Assembly: GCF_036323495.1 (NCBI RefSeq)
Contig: NZ_AP028947.1
Span: forward strand, 2,170,001 to 2,234,000
DNA length: 64,000 bases
Direction: 5' to 3'
From: Limnobacter thiooxidans
GTDB lineage: Bacteria; Pseudomonadota; Gammaproteobacteria; Burkholderiales; Burkholderiaceae_B
Part shown: positions 20,691 through 31,258 of the stretch, piece after piece
Numbering within the stretch: the stretch's first letter is position 1
Layout of the letters: the number at the start of each line of letters is the position of its first letter
Notes under the pieces: generated by a model
Databases searched by the model: none
The model's input: only the letters and a program-made list of their open reading frames with translations
What the model was told of the DNA's origin: nothing
Position numbers and translations under genes: made by a program

Positions 20691-23534
20691 TTACAGCTGT
20701 GTACGGGCCACTTCCTTCACTTCAAATGCTTCCAGGATGTCGCCAACCTGAATGTCGTCGTAGTTGTGCAGTTGCAAGCCACACTCAAAGTTCTGACGCA
20801 CTTCTTTGGCGTCGTCCTTGAAGCGCTTGAGCGATGCCAACTGGCCGGTCCAGATCACCACGTTGTCGCGCAGCAAGCGGACACCCGCGCTGCGGCGGAT
20901 AAGGCCATCGGTAACCATACAGCCTGCAACGGAACCCACTTTGGAGATCTTGTACACCTCGCGGATTTCAACGTTGCCGATGATTTCCTCTTTCTTGTCG
21001 GGTGTCAGCATGCCGGTCATGGCGGCCTTGATTTCGTCTACCGCGTCATAAATGATGTTGTAGTAGCGAATGTCCACACCGTTGTTCTCGGCAGTTTTGC
21101 GTGCGCCCTGGTCGGCACGCACGTTAAAGCCGATGATGACCGCCTTCGATGCAACAGCCAGGTTGACGTCAGATTCACTGATACCACCCACTGCTGCGTG
21201 CACAACCTGCACCTTGACTTCGTCGGTCGACAGTTTCTGCAAGGCATGCGACAAGGCTTCTTGTGAACCCTGTACGTCTGCTTTCAGAATCACGGCCAGG
21301 CTCTTGACTTCGCCTTCGGCCATCTGCTCGAACATGTTTTCCAGCTTGGCAGCCTGTTGCTTGGCCAGCTTGACATCGCGGAACTTGCCTTGACGGAACA
21401 GGGCAATTTCACGGGCTTTGCGTTCGTCTGGCAGCACGATGACTTCTTCGCCTGCTGCTGGCACGTCGCTCAAACCCTGAATTTCGACAGGAATTGATGG
21501 GCCGGCAGAGTCGATTGAACGACCATTTTCATCCACCATGGCGCGAACACGGCCAAATGCAGAACCAGCCAGGACCACGTCGCCTTTTTTCAAGGTGCCG
21601 CTTTGTACCAGCACGGTGGCCACGGGGCCACGGCCTTTGTCCAGTCGTGATTCGACTACCAGGCCTTTGGCCGGTGCGTCGATCTGGGCTTTCAGTTCCA
21701 TCACTTCGGCCTGCAAAAGCACTTGCTCGAGCAGGTCGTCGATGCCTTTACCTGTTTTCGCAGAAACAGGCACCATGGGTGAGTCGCCACCGTATTCCTC
21801 TGGCACGACTGAATGGGTAATCAATTCCTGTTTCACACGATCCGGATTGGCATCGGGTTTGTCGATCTTGTTGATCGCCACCACCAAGGGCACATTGGCC
21901 GCCTTGGCGTGGTGAATCGCTTCAATGGTTTGTGGCATCACGCCGTCATCGGCGGACACTACCAGAATCACGATGTCGGTTGCCTTGGCACCACGGGCAC
22001 GCATGGCGGTAAACGCTTCGTGGCCTGGGGTATCGAGGAAGGTGATCATGCCACGTTCAGTTTCGACGTGGTAGGCACCAATGTGCTGGGTAATGCCGCC
22101 GGCTTCACCGGATGCAACCTTGGCGCTACGGATGTAATCCAGCAGTGATGTTTTACCGTGGTCAACGTGACCCATGACAGTAACCACTGGCGCGCGGGGC
22201 ACGGATGGTGATTCAGAATGAGCAACGCCTGCCTCTTCGATCATGGCTTCCGGATCGTCCAGCTTGGCGGCGATCGCCTTGTGACCCAATTCCTCGGTCA
22301 CGATCATGGCGGTGTCCTGGTCCAATACCTGGTTGATGGTGACCATTTGGCCCATCTTCATCAGGCACTTGATCACTTCGGCAGCCTTGACAGACATCTT
22401 GTGGGCCAATTCGGCCACGGTGATGGTTTCAGGCACGTGTACGTCACGCACTACAGGTTCTGTAGGCTGGTTGAAATTGGTTTGTTCCTGGCTGTGGCGA
22501 CTGTTCTTGCCTTTGGGGCCTTTCCATCCACCGGCACCCGTACGGCCAACACCGGTTTCACCGCGTGTTTTCAAGCCACCGCGACGGCGGCCCGGCTCTT
22601 CTTTGGCACCCACTGGGCGGACACCCTTGCGGCCACGTTCGGCTGCTGCGGCTGCATCTTCCTCAGACGGTGCTGCGGCTGCGGCAACCACAGGCTTTTC
22701 AACCTTCTTTACCGTGGGTTTGGGTGGTTCAACAGGCTCTTCAGCCTTCATGACCTTGGAAGGCTGAGACATCATGCGGTTGATGGCGGCCACTTCGGCT
22801 TCTGCAACTTTTCGGGCGCGTTCCTGGTTGGCACTGGCCTTGGCTGCATCTTCAGCAGCTTTTTTGGCAAGCTGTTCGGCTTTCAAAGCATCGGCGGCAC
22901 GCTGTTCGCGGGCTTTGGCTTCTGCTGCACGTGCAGCTTGGGCTGCTTCGTCCTGTTTGTCTGCTTCTTCTTCAGCTTTGCTTGGCTTGGCACTTTCAGC
23001 TTTGGCAAGCTCCACGGCTTCGTGAGCTAGGCGCTCTTCCTCTGCGCGCTGACGGGCTTCTTCCTGTAGCTTCAGCTCACGTTCGCGTTCTTGCTCCAGC
23101 TTGGCCTGCTTTTCTTTCAGCTCGGCTTCCTGGCGGGCTTTCAGCTCGGCCTGGCGCTGAATTTCAGCATCGCGGCGAGCCTGCTCTGCCGGGTCAAGCT
23201 GGGCTTCCATGACTGGCTCACTTTCGCCCGCTTTTTCTGCACGCTGAACAAATACGCGCTTCTTGCGAACTTCAACCTGAACAGTGCGTGCGCGGCCGCC
23301 GGGACCTGCCTGCTTGATTTCGCTGGTCTGCTTGCGGGTGATGGTAATTTTCTTCTGACCGCTTTCAGATCCGTGCGCTTTTTGCAGGCTTTCCAAAAGC
23401 TTTCCCTTGTCAGCTTCAGTAACTGCATCTGCCTCAGAATTTTTGCTCACGCCAGCAGATTTGAACTGCTCCAAAAGAACGTCGGCGGGCATTTTCAATT
23501 CTGCTGCAAACTGTGCGACTGTGGTACTGGTCAT
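20691..23534 (-). CDS. infB: Translation initiation factor IF-2
   Basis: GTPase that brings fMet-tRNA to the 30S subunit and promotes subunit joining. The 947-residue product has the IF2 N-terminal domain (about 1-50) and a long charged Ala/Glu/Lys/Arg region (about 110-340, predicted coiled-coil). A second IF2_N domain follows near 375-425, then the G domain with [12 protein letters not shown] near 454-465, domain II and the C-terminal fMet-tRNA-binding domain. The length is typical for Burkholderiales. Long opposite-strand open frames across the charged region are codon-bias shadows. Confidence 0.97.
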   Translation of the reverse strand: MTSTTVAQFAAELKMPADVLLEQFKSAGVSKNSEADAVTEADKGKLLESLQKAHGSESGQKKITITRKQTSEIKQAGPGGRARTVQVEVRKKRVFVQRAEKAGESEPVMEAQLDPAEQARRDAEIQRQAELKARQEAELKEKQAKLEQERERELKLQEEARQRAEEERLAHEAVELAKAESAKPSKAEEEADKQDEAAQAARAAEAKAREQRAADALKAEQLAKKAAEDAAKASANQERARKVAEAEVAAINRMMSQPSKVMKAEEPVEPPKPTVKKVEKPVVAAAAAPSEEDAAAAAERGRKGVRPVGAKEEPGRRRGGLKTRGETGVGRTGAGGWKGPKGKNSRHSQEQTNFNQPTEPVVRDVHVPETITVAELAHKMSVKAAEVIKCLMKMGQMVTINQVLDQDTAMIVTEELGHKAIAAKLDDPEAMIEEAGVAHSESPSVPRAPVVTVMGHVDHGKTSLLDYIRSAKVASGEAGGITQHIGAYHVETERGMITFLDTPGHEAFTAMRARGAKATDIVILVVSADDGVMPQTIEAIHHAKAANVPLVVAINKIDKPDANPDRVKQELITHSVVPEEYGGDSPMVPVSAKTGKGIDDLLEQVLLQAEVMELKAQIDAPAKGLVVESRLDKGRGPVATVLVQSGTLKKGDVVLAGSAFGRVRAMVDENGRSIDSAGPSIPVEIQGLSDVPAAGEEVIVLPDERKAREIALFRQGKFRDVKLAKQQAAKLENMFEQMAEGEVKSLAVILKADVQGSQEALSHALQKLSTDEVKVQVVHAAVGGISESDVNLAVASKAVIIGFNVRADQGARKTAENNGVDIRYYNIIYDAVDEIKAAMTGMLTPDKKEEIIGNVEIREVYKISKVGSVAGCMVTDGLIRRSAGVRLLRDNVVIWTGQLASLKRFKDDAKEVRQNFECGLQLHNYDDIQVGDILEAFEVKEVARTQL

Positions 23535-23612
23535 CTACTCTTCCTTCAAATTCCCGTGCTGACCGGGCCACGTGACCCGGTTCGACTCAACTCAATTTTT
23601 TAATACAGTTCT

Positions 23613-25082
23613 TTACTCGAACCAGTGCGCACGCGCTTTCATAATAATTTCGCGTGCACGGTCTTCTCCAATACCGGCAATTTCAACCAACTCGTCAACG
23701 GCCAGTTCAGCCAGGCCTTCGCGGTCAGAAATTTCAGCCGCGGCCAATTTGCCAACCAGATCAGCGTCTACGCCTTCAATGGACATCAGGTCGCCGGCGC
23801 CTTCGACAATTTCTTCACGGGCAATGGCTTCTGTCAACAGTGCATTGCGTGCACGAGTGCGAAGTTCTTCCACAGTGTCTGCGTCGAATGCTTCGATTTC
23901 CTGCATTTCAGCCAAGGGCACATACGCCACTTCTTCCAGACCGGTAAAACCTTCTTCGATCAGGATGTTGGCAACGTCTTCATCCACATCCAGCTTGCTG
24001 GTGAACAGTGCACGAAGCTTGCCGATTTCTTCTTCGGAACGCTTGGCCGATTCTTCCGGCGTCATGATGTTGATCTGCCAACCAGTGAGGTCAGAGGCCA
24101 GGCGAACGTTTTGACCGCTACGGCCAATGGCTTGGGCCAATTCGGCTTCGTCAACCACCACTTCCATGACGTGCTGGTCTTCGTCAACCACAATGGACTG
24201 CACAGTGGCGGGCGACAAGGCACCAATTACAAACTGGGCCGGGTCTTCAGACCACAACACGATATCTACGCGCTCGCCACCCAGTTCCTGGGTAACAGCC
24301 TGCACGCGTGAGCCACGAACACCCACACAGGTGCCAATGGGGTCAATGCGGCGATCATGGGCCAGCACAGCAATTTTTGCGCGCATGCCGGGGTCGCGTG
24401 AAGCGCCCTTGATTTCCAGGTGGCCTTGTTCAATTTCAGGCACTTCCATGGCAAACAGGGCCTTGATGAATTCAGGCGAGGTGCGTGACAAGATGACCTG
24501 TTGGCCACGGGCCATGCGATCCACTTTCCAGAGGAAGGCGCGCACACGGTCGCCGGGACGAAGGCTTTCACGCGGAATCATTTGATCGCGAGGCAAGCGG
24601 GCTTCGATGCGGCCGCTTTCCACAATGGCGTCGCCACGTTCCATGCGCTTGACCTGACCGATCACGATTTTGTCACCACGGTCCAAGAAATCCTGGAGGA
24701 TTTGCTCACGTTCGGCGTCACGAACTCGCTGCAGAATGACCTGCTTGGCAGCCTGGGCACCGATGCGGCCAAATTCGACTGGCTCGAGTTCTTCTTCGAT
24801 GAAGTCGCCCATTTCAGCTTCAGGGTCATTCTTCAAGGCTTGATCGAGCACCATTTGGTAGGCTGGATCATAAAAGTCTTCTTCTGTAACCACTTCCCAG
24901 CGACGGAAGGTGTCGTAGTCGCCTGTATCGCGGTCGATGGACACGCGCACGTCTACTTCCTCGTCGAAGCGCTTCTTGGTTGCGGAAGCCAATGCCAGTT
25001 CAAGCGCGCCAAATACGATGTCTTTTTCAACATTCTTTTCACGCGCTAACGCATCAACCAATAAAAGCAACTCACGGCTCAT
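23613..25082 (-). CDS. nusA: Transcription termination/antitermination factor NusA
   Basis: RNA polymerase-binding factor that controls pausing, termination and rRNA antitermination. The 489-residue product has the N-terminal domain (1-125), an S1 domain (about 133-200), two KH domains (about 230-345, including GxRGxR-like [10 protein letters not shown] and [13 protein letters not shown]), and two acidic C-terminal repeats (about 365-489) that can contact alpha-CTD. It is between rimP and infB as expected. Confidence 0.97.
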   Translation of the reverse strand: MSRELLLLVDALAREKNVEKDIVFGALELALASATKKRFDEEVDVRVSIDRDTGDYDTFRRWEVVTEEDFYDPAYQMVLDQALKNDPEAEMGDFIEEELEPVEFGRIGAQAAKQVILQRVRDAEREQILQDFLDRGDKIVIGQVKRMERGDAIVESGRIEARLPRDQMIPRESLRPGDRVRAFLWKVDRMARGQQVILSRTSPEFIKALFAMEVPEIEQGHLEIKGASRDPGMRAKIAVLAHDRRIDPIGTCVGVRGSRVQAVTQELGGERVDIVLWSEDPAQFVIGALSPATVQSIVVDEDQHVMEVVVDEAELAQAIGRSGQNVRLASDLTGWQINIMTPEESAKRSEEEIGKLRALFTSKLDVDEDVANILIEEGFTGLEEVAYVPLAEMQEIEAFDADTVEELRTRARNALLTEAIAREEIVEGAGDLMSIEGVDADLVGKLAAAEISDREGLAELAVDELVEIAGIGEDRAREIIMKARAHWFE

Positions 25083-25092
25083 TCCAAGGCTC

Positions 25093-25596
25093 CTAAAACT
25101 TTAGATGGGGGACCAGACGGGCACCCGCCAAATCAGCTATTTCAAAATCAATCAGGTAAGGTTCGGCTTTTTTTCCATCGGGCGTAACCATTACACCCCA
25201 TGACTGTTCTTTGCCTTGTTGTAATACGCCTTTGAACTGCTTCTGGTTGTTGATGGGTCGCTTGAATTTCAAGGACACTTCTTCGTTCAGAAAACGTTCA
25301 AAATCTTTCTTGCGACGCAAAACGCGGTCCACTCCCGGCGAGGAAATCTCGAGCCGGTCGTAATTCACGTTTTCCACGGTGAACAGGTGCGTCAACTGGT
25401 GACTGACACGCTCGCAATCTTCAACGGTCACGCCGTTGGGCGAGTCGATCATGATGCGCAACAGGCCATTACCTTCACGCTCAATGTCGGCCACTTCAAG
25501 GCCAAGGGAAAGGATCACTGCATCGGCTTCTGCCACCCACGGTTCAGACCACACGCCAGACCAGGTATTGCCGACAAATTCTTCAGGATTGATCAC
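25093..25596 (-). CDS. rimP: Ribosome maturation factor RimP
   Basis: Needed for 30S subunit maturation. The frame gives 167 residues with the RimP N-terminal domain (about 22-100, [12 protein letters not shown] and [20 protein letters not shown]) and the SM-like C-terminal domain (about 105-167, [18 protein letters not shown]). The first 20 residues ([16 protein letters not shown]) are longer than usual, so a later start is possible, but no better ATG is visible. It is the first gene of the nusA-infB operon. Confidence 0.92.
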   Translation of the reverse strand: MINPEEFVGNTWSGVWSEPWVAEADAVILSLGLEVADIEREGNGLLRIMIDSPNGVTVEDCERVSHQLTHLFTVENVNYDRLEISSPGVDRVLRRKKDFERFLNEEVSLKFKRPINNQKQFKGVLQQGKEQSWGVMVTPDGKKAEPYLIDFEIADLAGARLVPHLKF

Positions 25597-25660
25597 TTAG
25601 CTTCTCTTCGCCTTACTTTCATTCAATTATTTTCATTCAGTGCTGCAAAACCGCCGCGCC

Positions 25661-25685
25661 AAAAAAAAATGGGCCTGTAAGCCCA
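25661..25685 (-). terminator. Intrinsic terminator after rluB
   Basis: On the minus strand TGGGC, a six-base loop and GCCCA are followed by nine T residues. It lies about 95 bp after the rluB stop and would end the scpB-rluB transcript. Confidence 0.85.
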
Positions 25686-25778
25686 CTTCATTTGAGACAC
25701 CCTTTTTGGAGTGGGCGCTCAGGCAGCCTCAGAGAATAACTGAAACTGCCTTTGTTTTCAAGCAATTTCCTGAACTGA

Positions 25779-27143
25779 CTATGCAGCAGGCGCCTTTCTG
25801 CGACGTCTTTGCTGGGGCTTCTGCTCGGAAACAGGGCCAGTACTTCGCGCCGGGCCACGTCCAGCTGACGGACCACCGGGACGACCTGTACCAGTGCGTT
25901 TACCGGCACCACCAAATTTGCCCGGGGCCGCACCATTGCCCGCGCCACCATTGCCACCAGTGCGGTTGCCGTTGCGCTCGCCCGTGCGGCCATTACCGCC
26001 ATTGCGTGACAGGCCACCGGCTGAAGACAGGTTGTTCTGGTTGCTCAAAGCCGCCGCCGCAGTGGCACCCGAAACGGTGAGGTAAGTCTGTGTGGGCGTG
26101 GTAAAGGCCAGACCTGGATCGATCAATGGCTGCCCGCTTCTACGTTTGCTGTACTTGGAACCCAGGTTTTTCTGGTCGCGGCGTATGGCGCCTTCCTGCG
26201 CAGATTCATCCACTTTCAAGCCAAGCGATTGCATGTAAGACATGGCTTCAAGCGCTTCCATTTCCATGTGGCGGCCGCGCTTTAACGTGGACGGCATCAT
26301 GATGTCGCCGAAACGGGTCCGGATCAGGCGGCTAACAGTCAGGTTGCAGGCTTCGAACATGCGACGAACTTCGCGGTTGCGCCCTTCTTTCAAGCCCACT
26401 TTGTACCAACGATTGGCGCCTTCACCACCAGCCACATCCACGTACAGGAATTTGGCTGGACCGTCGTCAAGCTGAATACCGGTGAGCAATTGCTGGCGCT
26501 GCTCTTCGGTGAGTTCACCAAGGATGCGCACAGCGTATTCGCGTTGCACTTCATAACGGGGGTGCATGAGGCGGTTTGCGAGGTCACCGGATGAGGTGAA
26601 AAGCAACAGGCCTTCGGTGTTGTAGTCGAGTCGCCCGACAGCGATCCACTTGCCGTTGGAAATTTTGGGAAGCTTTTGAAACACGGTGGTACGCCCTTGA
26701 GGGTCGTCCATCGACACAATTTCACCAGCGGGCTTGTGGTAAATCAAGACACGCGGCGGCTTGGATTTGTTTTTGCGTTGAATCAATTTGCCGTTGACAC
26801 GCACCTGGTCGGTTGGCAGCACACGCTGCCCCAAGTGGGCAGGTTCGGCATTCACGGAAACCCTGCCAGCGACAATCAGCTCTTCCATTTCCCGACGGGA
26901 ACCCATTCCGGAATCAGCCAGCACCTTGTGTAACTTGGGGGCCAATTCAGGGTCCAGGCGGACGTTGAGTTTGCTGCGATTCTTGCCTGCGCTACCTGCG
27001 TCTTCCGACTTCAGGCCTTCTACCTGATTCAGCACATCGCCCCATTCCATGTCCTGGCTTTCGGAGTCCATGCTGACGGCGACCACTTCAATGGCATTGC
27101 CGGTTTCAAGGTTTTCAGTTGTTTTGCGCTTGTTGGTTCTCAT
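25779..27143 (-). CDS. rluB: 23S rRNA pseudouridine(2605) synthase RluB-like
   Basis: RsuA/RluB/RluE-family pseudouridine synthase. It has an S4 RNA-binding domain (about 70-130, [20 protein letters not shown]), the catalytic segment with [12 protein letters not shown] (Asp near 178) and the [10 protein letters not shown] motif. A long low-complexity Gly/Asn/Arg tail (about 350-455) ends in Arg/Lys-rich sequence, common in betaproteobacterial RluB. The start chosen (MRTNKRKTT, 27143) overlaps scpB by 29 bp; MDSESQDM at 27071 is an alternative without overlap. Confidence 0.88.
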   Translation of the reverse strand: MRTNKRKTTENLETGNAIEVVAVSMDSESQDMEWGDVLNQVEGLKSEDAGSAGKNRSKLNVRLDPELAPKLHKVLADSGMGSRREMEELIVAGRVSVNAEPAHLGQRVLPTDQVRVNGKLIQRKNKSKPPRVLIYHKPAGEIVSMDDPQGRTTVFQKLPKISNGKWIAVGRLDYNTEGLLLFTSSGDLANRLMHPRYEVQREYAVRILGELTEEQRQQLLTGIQLDDGPAKFLYVDVAGGEGANRWYKVGLKEGRNREVRRMFEACNLTVSRLIRTRFGDIMMPSTLKRGRHMEMEALEAMSYMQSLGLKVDESAQEGAIRRDQKNLGSKYSKRRSGQPLIDPGLAFTTPTQTYLTVSGATAAAALSNQNNLSSAGGLSRNGGNGRTGERNGNRTGGNGGAGNGAAPGKFGGAGKRTGTGRPGGPSAGRGPARSTGPVSEQKPQQRRRRKAPAA

Positions 27144-27729
27144 CGTTTTCCGCTGTGTCGCTGTCATCCTGATCAAAAGGAATGACTTTTTGTAATTCAT
27201 CTGCCAGCCGCTGGTCTTTGTCGTCGTCCAGTGCTGGTAATTCGTTCAGGCTGGCCAGGTTCAGGTCAGCCAAAAATTCAGAAGTTGTGGCCCAAAGCGC
27301 GGGGCGCCCCGGCGCATCCCGGTAGCCAATGGCCTCGATCCAGCCACGGTCTTCCAAGGCCTTCATGACCTGCGTTGAAACAGTGACCCCACGGATAGAC
27401 TCAATGTCGCCCCGGGTGACGGGCTGCTTGTAGGCAATGATTGCCAGCGTTTCCAGAGTAGCCCTCGAATATTTGGGGGGCTTCTCCGGGTTCATCTGTT
27501 CCAGGTAACGCTTGACATCATCCCGAGTCTGGAAGCGCCAACCTGTTTTCACCTGCACCAGCTCCAGCCCTTTTTGAGCCCAGTCCCGTCGCAAGTCTTC
27601 AAGCAAAGTGGAGATCACCGCAGCGTCTAGCGCGCCATCAAAAAGGCGGGTCAGTTCCTTGACAGCTATGGGCTCTACAGAACAGAGCAAGGCGGCTTCC
27701 AATATGTTTTTAGCGCGCTGGGGATCCAT
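27115..27729 (-). CDS. scpB: Segregation and condensation protein B
   Basis: Winged-helix partner of Smc-ScpA in bacterial condensin. The 204-residue product has two winged-helix domains (about 8-85 and 90-165) with the characteristic [20 protein letters not shown] near 88-107 and an acidic tail. It precedes rluB, a common pairing. ScpA is not upstream here. Confidence 0.93.
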   Translation of the reverse strand: MDPQRAKNILEAALLCSVEPIAVKELTRLFDGALDAAVISTLLEDLRRDWAQKGLELVQVKTGWRFQTRDDVKRYLEQMNPEKPPKYSRATLETLAIIAYKQPVTRGDIESIRGVTVSTQVMKALEDRGWIEAIGYRDAPGRPALWATTSEFLADLNLASLNELPALDDDKDQRLADELQKVIPFDQDDSDTAENDENQQAQNN

Positions 27730-27927
27730 CCAGGCGGACTCACTTTAAGAAATTCTGGTGTTGATGGGAAATAGTGCCGGTCGGTCCTGCAGGCCGGGGT
27801 GGCTGTTGCCAGCGGGGTGCAGGGGCGCAGCGTGAAACTGGTTGCGCAAGGGCATTTCATAAACCGATGGCGCATTGTAACCACGTTAATGGCTGATCAG
27901 CAACCATTTGACTCCACAAATGATTTC

Positions 27928-27957
27928 AAAAAAAAACGGCTTGCCCTGGCAAGCCGT
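27928..27957 (-). terminator. Strong intrinsic terminator upstream of scpB
   Basis: On the minus strand ACGGCTTGC, loop CAGG and GCAAGCCGT form a 9-bp perfect stem followed by nine T residues. It is about 230 bp after the DUF1289 gene stop, so it ends either that transcript or a separate small RNA made from the gap (27958-28188). Confidence 0.9.
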
Positions 27958-28056
27958 ATCTTGAAACAACCCCAAGGGGTCGGAGACATTTGCATGTTGC
28001 ACCCAAAGGTTGCATGAAAACACCCCCTCTTTGGCTTACCCCAAGGCTTTCGGAAC

Positions 28057-28102
28057 TTATCCACAGTGGGCGGGGAAAACCTTCCCGATTCGCTGTGGAT
28101 AA
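28057..28102. promoter_or_regulatory. Two perfect DnaA-box sequences in inverted orientation
   Basis: TTATCCACA at 28057-28065 and its reverse complement TGTGGATAA at 28094-28102 flank a GC-rich spacer. Both match the strict DnaA-box consensus TTATNCACA. The same bases also form a 10-bp inverted repeat, so an RNA hairpin in a transcript is an alternative reading. The remainder of 27730-28188 holds no convincing gene. Confidence 0.65.
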
Positions 28103-28188
28103 AATTTTCAGCCTGTTGATTTTGCGAAGTTTTTGGTTGGTTGATTAAAAACTGAGCATGACCTTTAATACTGCCGAGGCTGGAAATT

Positions 28189-28404
28189 TCAACTTTCCCA
28201 GCGATAGCCAACACCCGCTTGGCGGATCCGCGTCCAGACCGCTTCCTTTTCCTCGTCGCTTTTGAACAGCCAGCCGTCGACTTCGTCCATGGTTCGACCA
28301 CACCCCATGCACATGTCATCACCAAGGTTGGTTGAACAAAACCCGACACAGGGGGTATCGGCTTCGGGCCAGACGGGCAGGTTGGAATATTCGGATTTGG
28401 ACAT
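28189..28404 (-). CDS. DUF1289 small cysteine-rich protein
   Basis: A 71-residue product with the DUF1289 pattern: TPCVGFC (Cys19, Cys23) followed by MCMGCGRT (Cys32, Cys35), a likely metal site, then a Trp-containing region. Found widely in proteobacteria with no established role. It starts 10 bp after the thioesterase-like gene stop on the same strand. Confidence 0.88.
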   Translation of the reverse strand: MSKSEYSNLPVWPEADTPCVGFCSTNLGDDMCMGCGRTMDEVDGWLFKSDEEKEAVWTRIRQAGVGYRWES

Positions 28405-28414
28405 GGTGCTGCTT

Positions 28415-28909
28415 TTAGTTGGATTGGGGACGGTATTGCTTCTTCAAGCGAATATAAAGGACTTTGGTAACTTGCGCGACGATGGTGCCGTCTTTCTGGG
28501 TGATATCCACACCGAAGGTATAGAGCACCTTTTCACCGGTGGCGGCAAGCGCCTTGATTTCCTCAAGCGCCTGGTCATTGACCCTGTACACGCCTTTAAC
28601 CGCAGCCTTGCCGGGTGACACGAAGCGGATATTGGCCTCTTGATCCCAGACGTGGTAGCGATGCCCAAGACGCTTCATGAGTATCAACATGAAAAAGGGA
28701 TCTGCCATGGCATAAAGGGAGCCGCCAAACTGGGTGCCCATGATGTTCTTATTTCGCCGGGTCAGGGGCATGACCACTTCTACTTCATCGAAATTGGGGG
28801 CAATCCGCTCGACTTGAATGCCCGCACCGCGGATGGGCGCATAGAAGTTCATGGCCCTGCGCATGAATTCCGGCTTGTTGGTGAGGTTTCTTAAAAATTT
28901 TTTAAACAT
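28415..28909 (-). CDS. DUF4442 hot-dog-fold thioesterase-like protein
   Basis: A 164-residue product with a hot-dog-like layout: NIMGTQFGGSLYAMADPFFMLILM near 53-76 corresponds to the central helix region of acyl-CoA thioesterase relatives (YiiD C-terminal/DUF4442). A thioesterase activity is possible but unproven. The first gene of a two-gene unit with the DUF1289 gene. Confidence 0.8.
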   Translation of the reverse strand: MFKKFLRNLTNKPEFMRRAMNFYAPIRGAGIQVERIAPNFDEVEVVMPLTRRNKNIMGTQFGGSLYAMADPFFMLILMKRLGHRYHVWDQEANIRFVSPGKAAVKGVYRVNDQALEEIKALAATGEKVLYTFGVDITQKDGTIVAQVTKVLYIRLKKQYRPQSN

Positions 28910-28992
28910 TTTTTACTGCTGTTTTTCTGTGTGGATTCAGCAGGATATAGGTTTTTGGGCTGTAGTTTTAGCTTGGGCTTGCATTTGTGCAC

Positions 28993-29021
28993 TTGCACAC
29001 ATAGAGAAAAGCCGCTATAGT
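28993..29021 (+). promoter_or_regulatory. Promoter of initiator tRNA-Met
   Basis: TTGCAC at 28993-28998 and TATAGT at 29016-29021 are 17 bp apart, placing the transcription start a few bases before the tRNA. Confidence 0.65.
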
Positions 29022-29036
29022 TTCGTTCTTACCAGA

Positions 29037-29113
<77 letters not shown>

Positions 29114-29128
29114 AATTTTTACCATTAA

Positions 29129-29159
29129 AACCAATCACTTCACGGTGGTTGGTTTTTTT
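29129..29159 (+). terminator. Intrinsic terminator after tRNA-fMet
   Basis: AACCAATCAC (29129-29138) pairs with GTGGTTGGTT (29145-29154), allowing one T-G wobble, and is followed by a T-run. Confidence 0.8.
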
Positions 29160-29182
29160 GTTTTCTGGCCCACCCACAGCGT

Positions 29183-29570
29183 GTGCCCAAAATGTGCCCA
29201 ACTGGTGCCCAACCCCGATTTAGCCCTCCTATCCTTTCATGACCTTCGGTCAAACCTAATAACGGTCAACAGGGCACATCTGTAAAAATTTCTTGAATTT
29301 TCTGGTTCACATTTTTGTGCCCAATGACCGTTTGGGAAATCAACCTGAAGGTCATCGATTTTCGAGTTTGTGAAGCGAGTTTTTGTGCGGAATTTCTGGA
29401 AATTCGTGACCTTCGGGATGGAATTTGACTATTGCTAGGATGTGCCTAAGTTGTGCCTTGAATGTGCCCATGGATTGGCTAAAACGTTGCCTTGACTGGG
29501 ATTGCGGCTATGTGATGTGACGTATTCTCACACTCAGTTGCAAGGAAATTTGGATTATCTGGGCACGAAG
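29183..29570. other. Cluster of GTGCCCA motifs: probable integrase arm sites (attL side)
   Basis: GTGCCCAA occurs at 29183, 29194, 29205 and 29317. Close variants follow at 29442, 29453 and 29463, and inverted GGGCAC copies at 29272 and 29561. Such short dispersed repeats beside a tRNA 3' end are typical arm-type binding sites of tyrosine integrases. The motif GACCTTCGG, also present in the tRNA, recurs at 29242, 29409 and 29620. No gene is visible in 29160-29800. Confidence 0.65.
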
Positions 29571-29805
29571 ATATGAATTTTGGCAAAAGCTTGGTTGATT
29601 GACTCGAATCGCCTAGGCGACCTTCGGGAAGCGGTGTTTGAGTATTGAAACTAGAGGTACCGGTGCGATGGCCGTTAATCGGCCGAAGCGGCCATGAGAC
29701 TCTCGACTTAGAAAGCCTCTTAAGTGGTCTTGAACCGACTTTGGATAACCTAAAAGTAATTGGTGTCGCGCTTTTGAGGCGACCCGCCCGATTACCGGGT
29801 TGGGC

Positions 29806-30047
29806 TTAACCGTCAAGCTCACTGCCAATGATTGCCCGTGTGAACTCTATGCAGGACTGCACGTCCTTGATGTCAAACTCATCCCATTGAGCGTGAGTTG
29901 CCTTTGTGCGTACGTGAGCAACTGCGCGTGCTCGCTTCCCTTAGTTGCAAAAAGAATATCTCGACTGGTAAGTTCGGTAATGAGAACTTCGAGCGAGACA
30001 TCCTTATCTTCAATTTCGTGCTTACGACAGATACGACGAAGAGAATC
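29806..30047 (-). pseudogene. Fragment of an unidentified gene cut by the IS element
   Basis: Minus-strand translation just left of the IS gives a plausible protein stretch (RRICRKHEIEDKDVSLEVL), and, after a frame change near 29895, a second one (WDEFDIKDVQSCIEFTRAII) ending at a TAA near 29806. This looks like the C-terminal remnant of a frameshifted gene truncated by the IS. I do not recognise the family. Confidence 0.35.
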
Positions 30048-30065
30048 TGACGTGCCCGGGAATTT

Positions 30066-30844
30066 CCTACCACTGAGAACTTAACTTTCTGGTCTCGGTT
30101 GATAAATTGTTTTGCAATCTTGCCACGAATTCATTCCAGGTCAGGTAGTTCAAGCTGGAATGCGGTCGGACCGCATTTAATGCTGCCTCCAGTCTTCAAT
30201 AATCACTCGTGCTTCAAGTCTTTTTCGAAACCACTCCATCGACAGGCACTCATCTCTGAATTTTCCGTTGAAGCTTTCGTTGGTACCGTTTTGCCATGGC
30301 TTGCCCGGATCAATTGTACGCTTTCAAGTTTCACCTGCACCGCCCATTCCAGAAGCTTGGTGGCCACGAATTCTGGACCGTTGTCGCTTCGCAGGTATTT
30401 AGGTGCTCCTCGCACACTGATTAGCCTACTGAGCACATCAATGACTAGTTTGGAACGAATGCTACCAGCCACATCGATTGCCGAACATTCTCGTGTGTAT
30501 TCATCTACTATGGTCGGACATTTGATGGTTTGACAATTGACACACGCCTCATACACAAAATCGTAGCTCCACACGATGTTGCGCTGATCGGGCATCTTAG
30601 GCCATGGCAAAGCGCTGGCTATGGCTCTGCGTCGCATCTTCTTTGCTGGCACCTGCAAGCCAGCCTGGCTCCAAAGCCTTGAACAACTCTCTTTACCGAT
30701 CTGCAGGCCTTCTCTGGCCAAGAACACTCGAATCCGCCTAGATCCAAACCTTGAGTATTGCCCTGATAAACGTTTCATCAAATCAATTACGGGCAAGTCT
30801 CGACTTGGCATCTTGCGTTCGTAATATAGCCCTGATCGAGCCAC
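30066..30844 (-). pseudogene. IS3-family transposase OrfB (frameshifted)
   Basis: Integrase-core transposase. The intact part shows SRFGSRRIRVFLAREG, then WSYDFV (first Asp) and YLRSDNGPEF (second Asp). After about residue 180 the frame is lost; the adjacent frame carries the expected [21 protein letters not shown] with the catalytic Glu, and a third frame carries the C-terminal NAVRPHSSLNYLTW. At least two frameshifts therefore make it inactive. Confidence 0.85.
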
Positions 30845-30924
30845 TTACATCAGCGTGCAGGCACGTCGTTGACCCACCCCACGACCAATCGCCTAATGGG
30901 CCTGTTCCAGACGCGCCTGTACGC

Positions 30925-31188
30925 TCACCACTTTTTTCTATTGATTTCCTTCGTTACCTCGATTTCAAGGTCACGATCCACCAGCAGTTTGCGCAGTCTG
31001 ACGTTCTCGGCCTCCAATGTCTTTAGACGTCGAACTTCATCGGTTTCCAGGTCGCCAAATTTCTCGCGCCACGCATAAATTGTCGGTTCGCTTACGCCGT
31101 GGCGTTTGGCCACTTCCACTACGGTGTCCTTGTCTGTTTCTCTCAGGATTCAAACAATCTGTTCATCGCTGAATCGGGCTCGTTTCAT
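30925..31188 (-). pseudogene. IS3-family OrfA with premature stop
   Basis: Helix-turn-helix and leucine-zipper protein of IS3 elements: MKRARFSDEQIV starts at 31188, then a TGA (31150-31152) interrupts where related proteins read Arg. ILRETDKDTVVEVAKRHGVS and a coiled-coil (RRLKTLEAENVRLRKLL) follow. A single C-to-T change explains the stop. Confidence 0.85.
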
Positions 31189-31258
31189 TTCGTCTCTCAC
31201 TTCGTTGAGAGACCATTACAAATAAGTCACATTGGATCGAAAAATCCGGGGTAGATCA

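Larger units (their letters stand above)
30048..31258 (-). mobile_element. Degenerate IS3-family insertion sequence
   Basis: About 1.2 kb with imperfect terminal inverted repeats: plus-strand left end TGACGTGCCCGGGAATTTCC and minus-strand right end TGATCTACCCCGGATTTTTC share TGA, CCC, GGA and TTT blocks. It contains the two overlapping transposase frames of IS3 elements, both damaged. No target-site duplication is evident. Confidence 0.8.

Noticed and set aside
22218..23030. Long plus-strand frames opposite infB
   Set aside because: They mirror the Ala/Glu/Lys-rich region of IF-2 and encode low-complexity sequence; a codon-bias shadow.
27928..28188. 6S RNA gene
   Set aside because: No long closing stem with a central bubble; the structure is two local hairpins and a terminator.
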